64,000 nucleotides of DNA from Larkinella rosea (GCF_003858635.1 NZ_RQJO01000007.1:1-64000), one strand, 5' to 3'. Shown: positions 51,446-60,991, counted from the stretch's first letter. The notes: a model not told the origin generated them from the letters alone. Numbers and translations are program-made.

Positions 51446-51898
51446 TTATTTTTTAGCGACAAAGCTCAGCGCCAGACTTTCTTTGGTCTGCGGATCGGTT
51501 TCAGACAAATTGAAAATGATGTTACTGCCGTCGGCATCCGCTACCAGATCACCATCCACGTACAAACCGTAGGCTTCGCTGGTTTTCCGGACTTCCACCT
51601 GGTCGATGTCGATGTTGGCATCCTGCTGACCGGTTACTTTCAGGACCAGGGAAAACGCAACGTGGTCGTCATCGGACGAGGGACTTAGTTTGACCGTGCC
51701 GGAAATGGTTTGGCCGCTTTGGGTGTACGGCATTTTCGGGAGATTGATCTCGTCCGAACCCGACGCATACCGGAAGGACGTCAGCGTATACGTTCCGGCA
51801 ACTGCCTGAGCGGGGCTTTTCGGTTGAACATCGGTTTCGGCTTTTTTACAGGCTCCAAAAACCGTGAGGGCGAACAGGAAAAGAATGAGCTTTTTCAT
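51446..51898 (-). CDS. Small lipoprotein, paralogue of 36998-37441
   Basis: Start at Met 51898 (frame open to 51970). Lipobox VFGAC, then 130 residues with strands GTYTLTSFRYASG, SGTVKLSPSSDDDHVAFSLVL and IDIDQVEVRKTSEAYGLYVDGD. Order and wording match the lipoprotein at 36998 (GLYTYSELAY, KGTITITRQ, VDDVELMETSSGTFAL), so they share ancestry. Function unknown. Confidence 0.65.
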   Translation of the reverse strand: MKKLILFLFALTVFGACKKAETDVQPKSPAQAVAGTYTLTSFRYASGSDEINLPKMPYTQSGQTISGTVKLSPSSDDDHVAFSLVLKVTGQQDANIDIDQVEVRKTSEAYGLYVDGDLVADADGSNIIFNLSETDPQTKESLALSFVAKK

Positions 51899-52011
51899 GC
51901 GATTGGCTATGTTTTGCGAGTTTGACTGAGGCAAAACTACCCGCCGGAATCGGAGCCGACAATACCGCATTTGTATGATTTTCAGATGAGGGCGGAGGGG
52001 GAAAACGCGCT

Positions 52012-52647
52012 CTATTTTCGCCCCAGATACTTGTTGACCGCTTCCACTCTGGAGTGGACCTGCAACTTTTCGTAGATATTAAAAATGTGTTTGCGCACCG
52101 TTGTCGGGCTCACAAACAACTCGGTTGCGACTTCCTTGTGGCTGTGGCCTTTCGCCAGACGGTCCAGAATTTCCCGTTCGCGGGTTGTCAGCACGTCGAG
52201 TTCGTTGCTGGCCGACGGGCTGACGTGGAAGGAACCCGCAATTTTCCGGGCGATGGTGCTGCTCATGGGCGCTCCGCCTTCGTGCAACTCCGTAATGGCT
52301 TCGAGGAGCTTGTGGGGTGGGCTTCGTTTCAGAATATAGGCCGTGGCGCCCGCTTTGAGGGCATCGAACACGGTTTCGTCTTCGTCATACACCGTACACA
52401 TCATAAACTGCGTCTGCGGACAGCGGGGTTTCAGCTGGCGGACGCACTCAATCCCGTTCATGCCCGGCAGATCGATGTCCATCAAAACCACATCCACCGG
52501 CTCCCGGGTCAACTGGTCGAGGGCATCCTCCGCCGTTTCAAACGTTAACCGGCATACAAAACCGTCGGCTCCGTCGACCAGAATGGCCAGCGATTGCCGA
52601 ATGGCTTCCTTGTCTTCCACAATGGCAACTGAAATAGAGGTTTTCAT
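52012..52647 (-). CDS. NarL/LuxR-family response regulator
   Basis: A 211-residue regulator. Receiver domain: acidic VEDKE (10-14), phospho-acceptor Asp57 (VVLMDIDLPG), Lys107 (YILKRSPP). DNA-binding LuxR helix-turn-helix at the C-terminus (about 145-205): LTTREREILDRLAKGHSHKEVA then SPTTVRKHIFNIYEKL. It would act as phosphorylated dimer on promoters. No histidine kinase gene adjoins it. Confidence 0.92.
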   Translation of the reverse strand: MKTSISVAIVEDKEAIRQSLAILVDGADGFVCRLTFETAEDALDQLTREPVDVVLMDIDLPGMNGIECVRQLKPRCPQTQFMMCTVYDEDETVFDALKAGATAYILKRSPPHKLLEAITELHEGGAPMSSTIARKIAGSFHVSPSASNELDVLTTREREILDRLAKGHSHKEVATELFVSPTTVRKHIFNIYEKLQVHSRVEAVNKYLGRK

Positions 52648-52895
52648 CCGGCAATATTGGGCTAATTTTTACTGGAAAACCATACTACATTTGCAGTATT
52701 TTGTCCGAAACGGATTTGGGGAATGGCGCATGAGGTTCGACGTGTTCTCCGGCTGGTTTGGCCACTGAAATGTACGGATTCGCTGCCGGATGGCAAAACC
52801 GGTTGGACCGACGGAATAGCCGGAAGGGCCCAACAAAACGACCCGACAGTGGCCAAAACGGACAACCAGCGGGTCGCTTGCAGGGGTGTTTAAAC

Positions 52896-53066
52896 TTACT
52901 CTTCCCGAATCACCTGTTTGACCTGTTCGGCCAGTTCCGGAGTAACGGTTACGCCGTGAACCGCCGAAGCGTGTTCGGCCACTTGTTGGAGTACTTCCGT
53001 TTCGGTAGTGGCTTTGACGACGCCTTCGCAGTCGAAGCCCAGATCGCGGCAATGGACGGTTTTCAT
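52896..53066 (-). CDS. DUF1059 small protein
   Basis: A 56-residue frame that standard length cut-offs miss. It reads KTVHCRDLGFDCEGVVKAT at the start, with TETEVLQQVAEHASAVHGV and an EQVKQVIREE end. This is the DUF1059 pattern (two Cys in HCRDLGFDC, then HA-x-x-H-G). Possibly metal or redox linked. The gene lies 20 bases downstream of the DsrE-family gene and is probably cotranscribed. Confidence 0.8.
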   Translation of the reverse strand: MKTVHCRDLGFDCEGVVKATTETEVLQQVAEHASAVHGVTVTPELAEQVKQVIREE

Positions 53067-53086
53067 GATCGTGCGGTTTTGAGTGG

Positions 53087-53536
53087 TTAATAGGTGAGAA
53101 TGCGGTCACTTTCGGCCGCCAGTTTGACCAGGACGGTGGGCAGCGCGAATTCTGCGGGTTTATCTTTTAAATCGGCCTCGGTCATTCCCCGGGCCTTCGA
53201 AGAGTTGCCGGACAGATAAAACCGCCCGTTTCCTTTGACAATTGCGTCGTAGTGTTCACGAAGTTTTCCGGTTCCCAAACCGCTTAGTTCGTTAAGCGTC
53301 TGGTCCTGCAACAGCCTGACGCCGTCGCCCGCCAGAAACAACGAAACCGTATGCCCTTCTTCCAGGGCGGTTTTGGCCACCAGAAAAGCCAGTGCGGCCC
53401 GGGTCGCATCCTGGCTTTGCGTGACATGAATGAGAAATTTTAGTTTTGGTGAATTCATGGGTCGGGAAGGCGATTGCGCGTAAAGTGTAGTAGTGGATAA
53501 TAGCCAGACAATCAATAGAATAGCGTATGTTTTCAT
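53087..53536 (-). CDS. Exported DsrE-family protein
   Basis: Start at Met 53536: 149 residues with a signal peptide (TYAILLIVWLLSTTTLYAQ). The mature part has the DsrE fold: KLKFLIHVTQSQDATRAALAFLVAKTALEEGHTVSLFLAGDGVRLL, and a C-terminal EFALPTVLVKLAAESDRILTY. The DsrE active-site Cys is not present, so it is not a sulfur-transfer enzyme in the standard way. Neighbours: DUF1059 downstream, Crp-family regulator upstream. Confidence 0.8.
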   Translation of the reverse strand: MKTYAILLIVWLLSTTTLYAQSPSRPMNSPKLKFLIHVTQSQDATRAALAFLVAKTALEEGHTVSLFLAGDGVRLLQDQTLNELSGLGTGKLREHYDAIVKGNGRFYLSGNSSKARGMTEADLKDKPAEFALPTVLVKLAAESDRILTY

Positions 53537-53616
53537 CCTGCTTTGCAAATTGGTCAGGACAAAAATAGGGCAGGACACCGCCCGAAAACGGTATCAAAAG
53601 TTACACAACTCAAAAT

Positions 53617-54246
53617 TTATTTTAGCTGGATATAGCCCCGGAACAGTTTGACCTTCCCCTGTTGCTCGAAGCTTTTCAGGATGCGGGAAATCACGACCCG
53701 GGTGGTGCCGAGTTCGTAGGCCAGATTCTGGTGAGAAATGACGATTTTGGAGGAATGGTCTTTTTGGGACCGGTTTTTCAGGTACGTTAATATCCGTTTG
53801 TCGATGGGGTCGAAGGCAACGCTCTCGAACGAGTCCAGTAATTCATCGTACCGGCTGCGAAACGTCTGAATCAGAAACGCATTCCAGGACGAGTATTTCA
53901 ACTGCCAGTCGTTGACGAGCCGGGTTGGAAATACAAAAATCTCCGACGGTTTTGTCGCCACGCCGTAGGAGGTGCTGGTCTGGCTGAAATACGCGGCCGA
54001 AAGCGACATCATGCACGTCTGACCCTCCCGAACGTAATAAAGCAAAATTTCCCGGTCTTCCTTTTGTTGAAAAACCCGAATTTCACCCTTAATGACAATG
54101 GGCAAAAAGTCCAGAAACTGACCTTCGCGAACAATCGTATCGTCTTTGTCGACGGTAATAAATTTCCCGTGGGTAAGCATCTCCTGACGCAAACCTGATT
54201 CGGTAAAAGCGCCGGGGAGTTTGGCCAGTAAATCGATTGTATCCAT
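53617..54246 (-). CDS. Crp/Fnr-family transcription regulator
   Basis: Start at Met 54246 because the domain starts here (TIDLLAKLPGAFTESG); the frame upstream to 54573 is not protein-like. 209 residues. Cyclic-nucleotide-binding-like β-barrel (about 20-130): VREGQFLDFLPIVIKGEIRVFQ. C-terminal winged HTH (about 155-205): HQNLAYELGTTRVVISRILKSFEQQGKVKL. No Fe-S Cys cluster. It lies upstream of the DsrE/DUF1059 genes in the same direction and may regulate them. Confidence 0.9.
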   Translation of the reverse strand: MDTIDLLAKLPGAFTESGLRQEMLTHGKFITVDKDDTIVREGQFLDFLPIVIKGEIRVFQQKEDREILLYYVREGQTCMMSLSAAYFSQTSTSYGVATKPSEIFVFPTRLVNDWQLKYSSWNAFLIQTFRSRYDELLDSFESVAFDPIDKRILTYLKNRSQKDHSSKIVISHQNLAYELGTTRVVISRILKSFEQQGKVKLFRGYIQLK

Positions 54247-54460
54247 TGAAACGGGCGGCTGCGAACAGAGAAAGGATTGCCAAAAAACGGTACTGGAATG
54301 CCCCGTGATTTTCTTCGGAACAAACAACCGTATTCTCAAAGATAGAAAGTACCAGGCAGATTTTTTACGTATCGGTATGATTATCTGAGCGATAATCCTG
54401 CCGCACGCAACCGGTTTTTGGGTGCAGGTGTCATTTCCGGGACAAAACCGTACGACGGAA

Positions 54461-55540
54461 TCAATTCCCTTTCGGATTTTGAAGCAATTCCTTCGATATA
54501 CCGACGTAATACAGATCAAAACCACCCGCTCCGCCGGGCCGGTTGGAAGAAAACAGCAACAGATCGTTCTCAAACTGTTCAGCTCTCATGGCAACGGGAC
54601 GGTATTCATCGGAGGAGGTATTGATCGTCGGACCAAAATTGATCGGCGCCGACCAGGTTCCGTTTTCCCAGCGGGAATAGTACAGGTCAAAACCACCAAA
54701 ACCACCCGGTCGGTTGGAAGTAAAGACCAACAGCGGGCCGTTGATGTAGGGGCATTTATCGTCGGCCGGGCTATTTAACACCGCAATGGGTTCGGGTCTG
54801 GCCGCAGCTTCGGGCCTGGACTGCAGGCTGGCAACCAGATTTTCCGGAGAAACCGGTACCGCGAACAAGTCAAATGACCCACTGCGGTCGGAGGTGAATA
54901 AAAGCTGATCGCCCGATTCGGTCAGCGTCGGGTAGGCATCCTGCTGAGCTGAATTAATTAGATTGACCTTAAACGGTCCGTCGCCTTCATAGGCGTGGGA
55001 AGCCGTGTGGTAGGGCGTATAGAAGACACCGTAAACATCCAGATTTCCCGTCGAATCGCTGGCGTACATGAACAGCTCACGCTCCGGATTTTTATACGTC
55101 CGGACAAAGGGCCCCAGTTCGTTGCCGCCCGTATTGATGCGCCGGAACAGGTGAAAATCAAAGTTGCCGATGTAGGTTTTGGGAGGCATATAGCCGTAGG
55201 TTTCGGGACCACCCGATAGGCGATCCGCCCGGCGGTACCACTTGCCACTGGTCTGGTCGAAGCTGATCGTAACCCGATAATCCATGATGTCGAAGCTCTG
55301 TTTGACGTCTGGCCGGAACGTATTGCTGCGATCCGACGAAAAGTAAAAATTCATGCCCGCACCCAAGGTGGGCGGTCCCGCCGAATTGTAATCGTTCCAG
55401 TAGGTGTTCAGTTCGGAAAAATTGGTTGGCTCGGTTGGTAAACTGGCGGTTTTGAAATTGATGGTGCGTTCGGTGTAAATGAATGGACACCCCATCAGGA
55501 GGCAGCTAAGCAGCAGGATCGGAACCAGAGACATTTTCAT
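54461..55540 (-). CDS. PD40 β-propeller lipoprotein
   Basis: A 359-residue lipoprotein with lipobox LLMGC. The last 170 residues hold three PD40 (TolB-like) blades: [33 protein letters not shown] and [19 protein letters not shown], plus an earlier FYFSSDRSN. Such proteins form a propeller for protein or glycan binding. Common in Bacteroidota as OmpA- or T9SS-linked lipoproteins. Alone in the transcript. Confidence 0.8.
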   Translation of the reverse strand: MKMSLVPILLLSCLLMGCPFIYTERTINFKTASLPTEPTNFSELNTYWNDYNSAGPPTLGAGMNFYFSSDRSNTFRPDVKQSFDIMDYRVTISFDQTSGKWYRRADRLSGGPETYGYMPPKTYIGNFDFHLFRRINTGGNELGPFVRTYKNPERELFMYASDSTGNLDVYGVFYTPYHTASHAYEGDGPFKVNLINSAQQDAYPTLTESGDQLLFTSDRSGSFDLFAVPVSPENLVASLQSRPEAAARPEPIAVLNSPADDKCPYINGPLLVFTSNRPGGFGGFDLYYSRWENGTWSAPINFGPTINTSSDEYRPVAMRAEQFENDLLLFSSNRPGGAGGFDLYYVGISKELLQNPKGN

Positions 55541-55649
55541 AGTCAGACGGAAAGCGGGAAGGGTTGACGATTTACCTGACGGACCCCTAAATTACGAAAA
55601 GAGTTGGTCTCGGATTGATAAATAGAGGAGCGCCAATGGAAGACGGTTT

Positions 55650-56480
55650 TCAGAAGGTATACGCAACCGCCAGTCCGCGCTGACCGCGCAGGGAAAATTG
55701 AGGCTGAAACGACAACCGGTCGGTTTTTCGGCTGAGTTTATGCAATTGCGGAACCCCGATTCCGACGGCGGCACCTACCAGAAAACCGGTCATGACATCG
55801 GTCCGGAAATGTTTGCCGGCTTCCATCCGATTAACGCCAACCAGAATCGGCGGCACCGCAGCTGCCGAAAAAATGGCGATTCGTTTCCAACCCCTGATGT
55901 GGTAAAAATCCGTCAGCACTTTGGCCCCAAAAAACATCGCCGTGGTGCTGAACGATACGTGTCCGCTGTAGAACGAATTGCTTTTGGCATTTCCGGTTTT
56001 GTCGTCAATCAGAAGCCCGGGATTGTAGGTGAGCGGTCGGGCCCGCCGGACAGAAAAAGCGGTAGCGAAATACAGCAGGTTGTTTACGGCGTGGGCGGTG
56101 GTGTATAACGTTACGACATCCAGCCCATTTTGACGAACTCGCTTGCTGAGAATCAGCAGGATTGGGGAGGCAATCGAGATATTCAAAAACCGGTCGGATC
56201 GTTTTTGAGCCGCGTCGAACCGGTTGGGGTCCATAAACGCAACCGGACGATCGAATGCGTTGATGTGTGCGGGGTTCAGTTGAGACACTTCGTCGGCGTT
56301 GAGTTTCGCATACCGATCCAGTTGCCGATACCCAAAAAAGGACGTGCCCAGCACCACCAGCGACGCGGGCAGTTCGTAGGATCGATGCACCCGGTAAGGG
56401 GAACGGACTGTACTGTCGGATTGGCCGAAGGAAATCGAGGTATGGAGAAGCAAAATCAGCAGCGATAGGTATCCGTTCAT
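55650..56480 (-). CDS. PAP2-family phosphatase, membrane bound
   Basis: Start at Met 56480 (signal LLILLLHTSISFG): 276 residues with hydrophobic helices in the middle. The PAP2 motifs are SFYSGHVSFSTT (motif 2 SGH) and MEAGKHFRTDVMTGFLVGAA (motif 3, with catalytic His and Asp). Motif 1 is degenerate. It would dephosphorylate a lipid phosphate such as undecaprenyl pyrophosphate or phosphatidic acid on the outer leaflet. Stands alone. Confidence 0.82.
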   Translation of the reverse strand: MNGYLSLLILLLHTSISFGQSDSTVRSPYRVHRSYELPASLVVLGTSFFGYRQLDRYAKLNADEVSQLNPAHINAFDRPVAFMDPNRFDAAQKRSDRFLNISIASPILLILSKRVRQNGLDVVTLYTTAHAVNNLLYFATAFSVRRARPLTYNPGLLIDDKTGNAKSNSFYSGHVSFSTTAMFFGAKVLTDFYHIRGWKRIAIFSAAAVPPILVGVNRMEAGKHFRTDVMTGFLVGAAVGIGVPQLHKLSRKTDRLSFQPQFSLRGQRGLAVAYTF

Positions 56481-56591
56481 GGGTCGGTCTCTGGAAAACA
56501 GGACAACAAGTATATCACTTTTTGCGACATACAACGGTATACCTATTTCTAAAAACCGGTATTAAAACCTAAGTCGCCCGTTTCAGATACA

Positions 56592-57482
56592 TTATAACGC
56601 GTAATAATCGTAAGGCGGTATCTTTTCGGGGATCGTCTCAAAACCGGTCATGGTTTTCAGGTTGATCTCGATGTTGCGGGCGATGGTTGTCACCGGTGTA
56701 TCGGTCGGTGTATTTTCAAACGGATTCTGTAATTGAATACCACTCTTTTCGAGCAGCAGAAACGCACAGGAAATCAGGGTGACCAGCGGTACGTCGAGGT
56801 AAAAAAGATCGGCTTCGAAGCAAAAGGGCAGGATAGCGGCAAAAAGATAAATAAATACCCGCAGGTTGAAGGTCGTCGTTCGGGGGAAAGGGGTGTTTTT
56901 GATCCGTTCGCAGCGTCCCATTGAGTCGGTCAGGTTATTGAGGGAAGTGCTAAGGTGAAGCATCTGAAAATCAGAAATTTGTCCTTCCCGAAACAACTGA
57001 CTGATGGCCAAACCGTGGTCGGCCAAAAGAGCGTTGGGAATGTTGTCGGCCAGCAGAATTCGGTCGACGGCGGCCTGCGGCAGAAACTCCAGCAACCGGC
57101 TCCGGATTTCGTGCCCCCGCAGGGAGTCGCCCAGCACAAAGCACCAGGCACACTGGCGCAACACGAAGGAATGGATCAGCGTCTGCTGGTTGGGCAGGAA
57201 CATCTGCAGTTGCCGGATAAAGCTGCGGCTATCGTTGACGATGGCCCCCCAAATAATCCGGGCTTCCCACCAGCGATCGTAAGCCTGATTCATCCGAAAA
57301 CCCAGCAGCAGCGAAATACAGGTGCCTAACAAAGCCGGGATGGCGATCGGGATGGTCAGGTACCAGAGTTGAAAAAAAAACTTGGTCAGCACAACCACAT
57401 TGGCAAACAGGAAAACCAGCAGGGCTTCCCGACGAATTCGCCGAATTAAAAACGTAAACGGTATCGGTTTTTCAAGCAGCAT
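56592..57482 (-). CDS. Bestrophin-family anion channel
   Basis: A 296-residue protein with four hydrophobic regions. N-terminal part FLIRRIRREALLVFLFANVVV; family motif RMNQAYDRWWEARIIWGAIVNDSRSFIRQL (about 63-92); and a later VFIYLFAAILPFCFEADLFYLDVPLV. Bacterial bestrophins are pentameric ion channels. A hairpin at 57511-57544 lies in the 5' region. Confidence 0.88.
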   Translation of the reverse strand: MLLEKPIPFTFLIRRIRREALLVFLFANVVVLTKFFFQLWYLTIPIAIPALLGTCISLLLGFRMNQAYDRWWEARIIWGAIVNDSRSFIRQLQMFLPNQQTLIHSFVLRQCAWCFVLGDSLRGHEIRSRLLEFLPQAAVDRILLADNIPNALLADHGLAISQLFREGQISDFQMLHLSTSLNNLTDSMGRCERIKNTPFPRTTTFNLRVFIYLFAAILPFCFEADLFYLDVPLVTLISCAFLLLEKSGIQLQNPFENTPTDTPVTTIARNIEINLKTMTGFETIPEKIPPYDYYAL

Positions 57483-57510
57483 ACGGTTTTTGTCCAGTTA
57501 CAACCAAAAA

Positions 57511-57544
57511 CAAAGCCAGACGACCGAAGTCACCTGGCTTTTTA
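57511..57544. terminator. Hairpin with T run, upstream of bestrophin gene
   Basis: AAGCCAG (57513-57519) pairs with CTGGCTT (57534-57540), followed by further T on the plus strand, so it would stop plus-strand transcription; on the minus strand it would be in the 5' leader of the bestrophin gene. The stem is short. Confidence 0.4.
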
Positions 57545-57925
57545 CTACCGCATACGAAACGGTTATTTTTCAATCAGGTACTTTTTACAGTATCTCCGTT
57601 TAGCAGCGGTCAATGCAAGTAAAACGAAGCCTGCGGGCAATTGTTTAAAAAGTTAGTCCGACTCAAGAAAAAACAGGATGGCTAAGTGATTAACTAGTTT
57701 AAAATCAATGCATTATACTCTCATTTTTTTGCTTTTACCCAATTGTTTACGATTGATATTTTTTTGACGTTTACGGATGCACGTTTCTTCTCTTTTCAGC
57801 GGAAAGGCGGTTTTTAAAGACCTGGGCGGGCCGTAAAATTGAATTTTATTATTTTTTCATACAACATTCCAACGATTTTTCGATCATCTGTGTCTATGTA
57901 GGTAAATCATTTTATCTATCCTACC
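57545..57925. other. Intergenic region, no gene
   Basis: About 380 bases, AT-rich near 57700-57900. Contains the promoters for the diverging genes, but no unambiguous box could be chosen. No repeat or RNA gene recognised. Confidence 0.35.
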
Positions 57926-58792
57926 ATGCAAACCATTTTACGATATTTAGCCATTGTCACCCTGATTGCCGTCATCGACTCCTGCGCCGTAAGGGATCAT
58001 TTGGTCCCCGAAACCAACTCCTGCCAAACTACTGAATTTATGGGCCTGCTGGATTACTACCTGATTCCGCCCGGCGAAACCGTGCAAATTGGCCAAACCG
58101 TCACCAGCCATCAGTTCGCTACCATTCCGGTCATTGACATCCTTAAGGTCGGTGATCTTTCTTTTGCGGTCGGATACCCGAATTATTTCATCACGTATGA
58201 ATACGATTCGGAAGGCCGGGTGAAGAAAAAAGCCTATGGAGGCCCCCTGTACAGCAAAGAACGTTCTACGTCGGAGTATACCTACGAACCGGGTAAGGTG
58301 ACGGAAACCTACACGGTTTACAATTTTAGGCCCGAACCTTACGTAGAAACCCGGATTCATATGCTGAATAGTGACGGGGTGGAAGAAAAAGATAATCTGA
58401 CATTTGTGAATGGATTTATCACGGAAGAACGGTATTCCGGGTATACCATACGAAATACGGTACAGAATGGAAATATTGTAAAGAAAGAGTATACCTCGAC
58501 CGATCCGCAGGGGCAGGTCGGATTAGCGACGTATGAGTTTGATCTTTCCAAACCGAATCCCATTCCCGCCTTTTTCCCGATATTTGCCGCTCCTTCGCCT
58601 TTTAAGCTCAATCAAAACATGTTGACCCGGGTGATTGACGACTCCGATACAAGGGATAATGTCGATCCGTATATTATTGAATACCAGTATATTAAAACAG
58701 ATTTGGGTGTCTATGAAGTACAAATAGTGCACAAACCCAATGACGATCGGATTACTTACAATATCAACGGATACAAGCAGTCCTGTCAATAA
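57926..58792 (+). CDS. Lipoprotein of unknown function
   Basis: A 288-residue lipoprotein, lipobox AVIDSC. β-rich, with the YD-repeat-like phrase ITYEYDSEGRVKKKAYGGPLY and EYTYEPGKVTETYTVYNF in the middle and Cys near both ends (NSCQTT, KQSCQ). A family of Cytophagales lipoproteins has this look, but no name is known. Followed by a strong terminator. Confidence 0.6.
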   Translation: MQTILRYLAIVTLIAVIDSCAVRDHLVPETNSCQTTEFMGLLDYYLIPPGETVQIGQTVTSHQFATIPVIDILKVGDLSFAVGYPNYFITYEYDSEGRVKKKAYGGPLYSKERSTSEYTYEPGKVTETYTVYNFRPEPYVETRIHMLNSDGVEEKDNLTFVNGFITEERYSGYTIRNTVQNGNIVKKEYTSTDPQGQVGLATYEFDLSKPNPIPAFFPIFAAPSPFKLNQNMLTRVIDDSDTRDNVDPYIIEYQYIKTDLGVYEVQIVHKPNDDRITYNINGYKQSCQ

Positions 58793-58805
58793 TCAGATGA
58801 GTATA

Positions 58806-58848
58806 AAACGCAAAGAAGCGCCTTCTGACGGGGCGCTTCTTTGCGTTT
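58806..58848. terminator. Very strong hairpin terminator, bidirectional
   Basis: A perfect 17-bp stem, AAACGCAAAGAAGCGCC (58806-58822) and GGCGCTTCTTTGCGTTT (58832-58848), with a 9-base loop, between the convergent genes at 57926 and 58872. Confidence 0.85.
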
Positions 58849-58871
58849 AAATGAATTGGAGTAGCGTACAT

Positions 58872-59081
58872 CTATTCTTCCCGAAGCATCGCAATTCCTT
58901 TCATGAGCGACGTATAGGCCAGATAGGTAAACAGGATAACACTTCCAATTTTGGCCACGACCGCCATCGTACCGTACTGATCGATCATCCGTGCGGCTTC
59001 CTCGTTGGCGTAAACCTGGACCGACATGTAAACGAAAGTGAAAGAGAGCAGGATCAAACCAATGCCAGCGGCTTTTTTCAT
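58872..59081 (-). CDS. Small two-helix membrane protein
   Basis: A 69-residue protein with two membrane helices (AAGIGLILLSFTFVYMSVQVY and MAVVAKIGSVILFTYLAYTSLM) and a charged C-terminus. No named family. Convergent with the lipoprotein gene across the terminator. Confidence 0.55.
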   Translation of the reverse strand: MKKAAGIGLILLSFTFVYMSVQVYANEEAARMIDQYGTMAVVAKIGSVILFTYLAYTSLMKGIAMLREE

Positions 59082-59482
59082 GACGAATCCGAACAGTTAG
59101 AACTCTAAGATAGGATTTAATAGGAACTTACAAGTGGTTTTTATCCGGTTTTGCTTGGAAGTTTGCCCATCTTTTGTGTAACTAGCCCCATGAGAACGAG
59201 TGTAAAATCGATCCCCTGAAGGGCTGTTCCGCTTGCTCTACTGGTTTTTAACGAAACGACAGATACTGTCAGAGTTGTGCTTCGTATTGAACTAAACCGT
59301 TTGCTCAACGTTTACCATTATTCAATACGAACAGGATGAACATGTTCGGTAATTATTAGTTATATATATAATATACAATGAATTGCATATAAAATATAGG
59401 GTAAATTTTGTTGGTTAATTAAGTGAGGAATCAGTGAATAGCTATTTTCAACCTGGGTTATGTATCCCCAATTATCGGTAAT
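59082..59482. other. Intergenic region with one inverted repeat
   Basis: About 400 bases. An inverted repeat, TTCGTATTGAA (59281-59291) and TTCAATACGAA (59321-59331) with a 29-base loop, could be an attenuator or operator for the gene at 59483. No protein-like frame. Confidence 0.4.
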
Positions 59483-59743
59483 ATGTGGCTTTATTTCAAC
59501 GTTCGGTACCCGCACGGAAAACGGCGTTCGTTTCATCTTTATTCTGAAGAGATCGAGCAGTTAATGGAAGCAGTTAATTACGTTGTATCTTCCGGCAGTC
59601 GACTGCTTTCGGTTTACCTGATCGATGAAGAAGGCCGACGAACGGACCTTCCGGTAATCGCGTTTGATGGCGCGCCCATGCAGGATTGGATGCGCAAACT
59701 GGAAACCGAATACGATCTGGTCCTGACATCACCGCTGGTATGA
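59483..59743 (+). CDS. Small hypothetical protein
   Basis: An 86-residue α/β protein starting WLYFNVRYPHGKRRSFHLYSEEIEQLMEAV and ending with a helix DWMRKLETEYDLVL. No family recognised; composition is natural and the start has no overlap. Located 213 bases upstream of the MsrA gene. Confidence 0.5.
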   Translation: MWLYFNVRYPHGKRRSFHLYSEEIEQLMEAVNYVVSSGSRLLSVYLIDEEGRRTDLPVIAFDGAPMQDWMRKLETEYDLVLTSPLV

Positions 59744-59955
59744 TGTGCCGGATGATCAAATCGCTTCAAAGGGTTACTTCTGGTTGGCCGCTATCATTTT
59801 CAGGTATTCCGCCATCAATACGATGCGGTTTCAGGAAACGGATGAGTGAATGAGGGGTTACCCATTGAAAAAATTGGGGAAGAGTGACCCGTGGGCAGCA
59901 CCAGCGAACGAGCTGGCAAGGGAATTTGTTCAGAAGGAATAAACCAATCTTGGCT

Positions 59956-60606
59956 ATGAAATCCTTCAAAAATGCAGTGTTAGGGTTACTATTTCTGATC
60001 GGCTGTACACCGGCGCAGACGCAGGATACAACGCCCGCCAAACTACCGGCCTTAAAACCGGGGGAGGCCGTTGCCACATTTGCCGGCGGTTGCTTCTGGG
60101 CGCAGGAAGAAGGGTTCGATCAACTGAAGGGTGTTCGGGAGGTGATCTCGGGCTATGCCGGGGGCTCGGTAAAAAATCCGACGTATACACAGGTGGGAAC
60201 GGATGAAACCGGTCATGCCGAATCGGTGCAGGTTTATTACGATCCCGGGGTCATCAGTTACAAAGACTTACTCGATGCGTTTTTCGCGGGTCACGATCCG
60301 ACGACGCTTAACCGGCAGGGGCCTGATGTGGGACGTGATTATCGTTCAGTCGCTTTTTACCGCACACCGGCCGAAAAACAGGCGATTGAGGCTGCCATTC
60401 AGCGAACGAATGATTCCAAACACTACAGAAATCCGGTGGTAACGGAAGTGTTGCCGCTGAAGGAATTCTACCCGGCGGAAAATTTTCACCAGAATTATTT
60501 CAAACTCCATCCCAATCAGCCGTACATCCGCAACGTGTCGCTACCCAAGGTTGAAAAGCTGCGGAAGGCGATGAAGGGGAAGCTGAAAAACGAAGCCAAT
60601 TCCTGA
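59956..60606 (+). CDS. msrA: Peptide methionine sulfoxide reductase MsrA, lipoprotein form
   Basis: Start at Met 59956 (frame open from 59884): 216 residues with lipobox LFLIGC. The MsrA domain has the catalytic Cys46 in AGGCFWAQE, then EVISGYAGGSVKNPTYTQVGT, HAESVQVYYDP and GPDVGRDYRSVAFY. The enzyme reduces methionine-S-sulfoxide in proteins, here in the envelope. C-terminal Lys/Leu tail. A large inverted repeat follows. Confidence 0.95.
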   Translation: MKSFKNAVLGLLFLIGCTPAQTQDTTPAKLPALKPGEAVATFAGGCFWAQEEGFDQLKGVREVISGYAGGSVKNPTYTQVGTDETGHAESVQVYYDPGVISYKDLLDAFFAGHDPTTLNRQGPDVGRDYRSVAFYRTPAEKQAIEAAIQRTNDSKHYRNPVVTEVLPLKEFYPAENFHQNYFKLHPNQPYIRNVSLPKVEKLRKAMKGKLKNEANS

Positions 60607-60610
60607 CCGG

Positions 60611-60676
60611 GTTTACCGTCTTCAGTGGCTGACGAGTTCTTGTTGAAGCTTGCGTCGGCCACTGAAGACGGTAAAC
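60611..60676. terminator. Long inverted repeat after msrA
   Basis: A 19-bp perfect stem, GTTTACCGTCTTCAGTGGC (60611-60629) and its complement (60658-60676), extended after one mismatch by GACG/CGTC, with an 18-base loop. It lies 4 bases after the stop codon and separates convergent genes. The stem is longer than a normal terminator and has no T run. Confidence 0.55.
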
Positions 60677-60685
60677 GGAATACGG

Positions 60686-60991
60686 TCATTTATCCTTCTC
60701 AATTTCTATCGTCAGATCGTCGATGTCTCCCTCATAAGCGAGGGAATTGGAGCGGTTTTCTGCCGTGTTAATGGAGGTGTGCGTATCGGTGTACAACATC
60801 GTGTCGAGGGCTTCGTCACCACCTTTGTTGTAGGCATCCTCCGGACCTAAGCCCAGGTCGGTGTACATGGGCGCCGTGTCGGCTTCGGAAAGAGGTGGAA
60901 TTTCGTCCTCATCTTCTACAGCCCGAGGTCGCAGGTTTTGGGCGGCTTGCGGAGATTGGGTGTCACCATCTCCTTTGTTCGGTTTTTCCAT
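60686..60991 (-). CDS. Acidic low-complexity hypothetical protein
   Basis: A 101-residue, strongly acidic protein without hydrophobic segments (VEDEDEIPPLSEADTAPMYTDL, YEGDIDDLTIEIEKDK). Looks intrinsically disordered. No family. It begins 76 bases after the end of the transferase gene on the same strand. Confidence 0.5.
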   Translation of the reverse strand: MEKPNKGDGDTQSPQAAQNLRPRAVEDEDEIPPLSEADTAPMYTDLGLGPEDAYNKGGDEALDTMLYTDTHTSINTAENRSNSLAYEGDIDDLTIEIEKDK

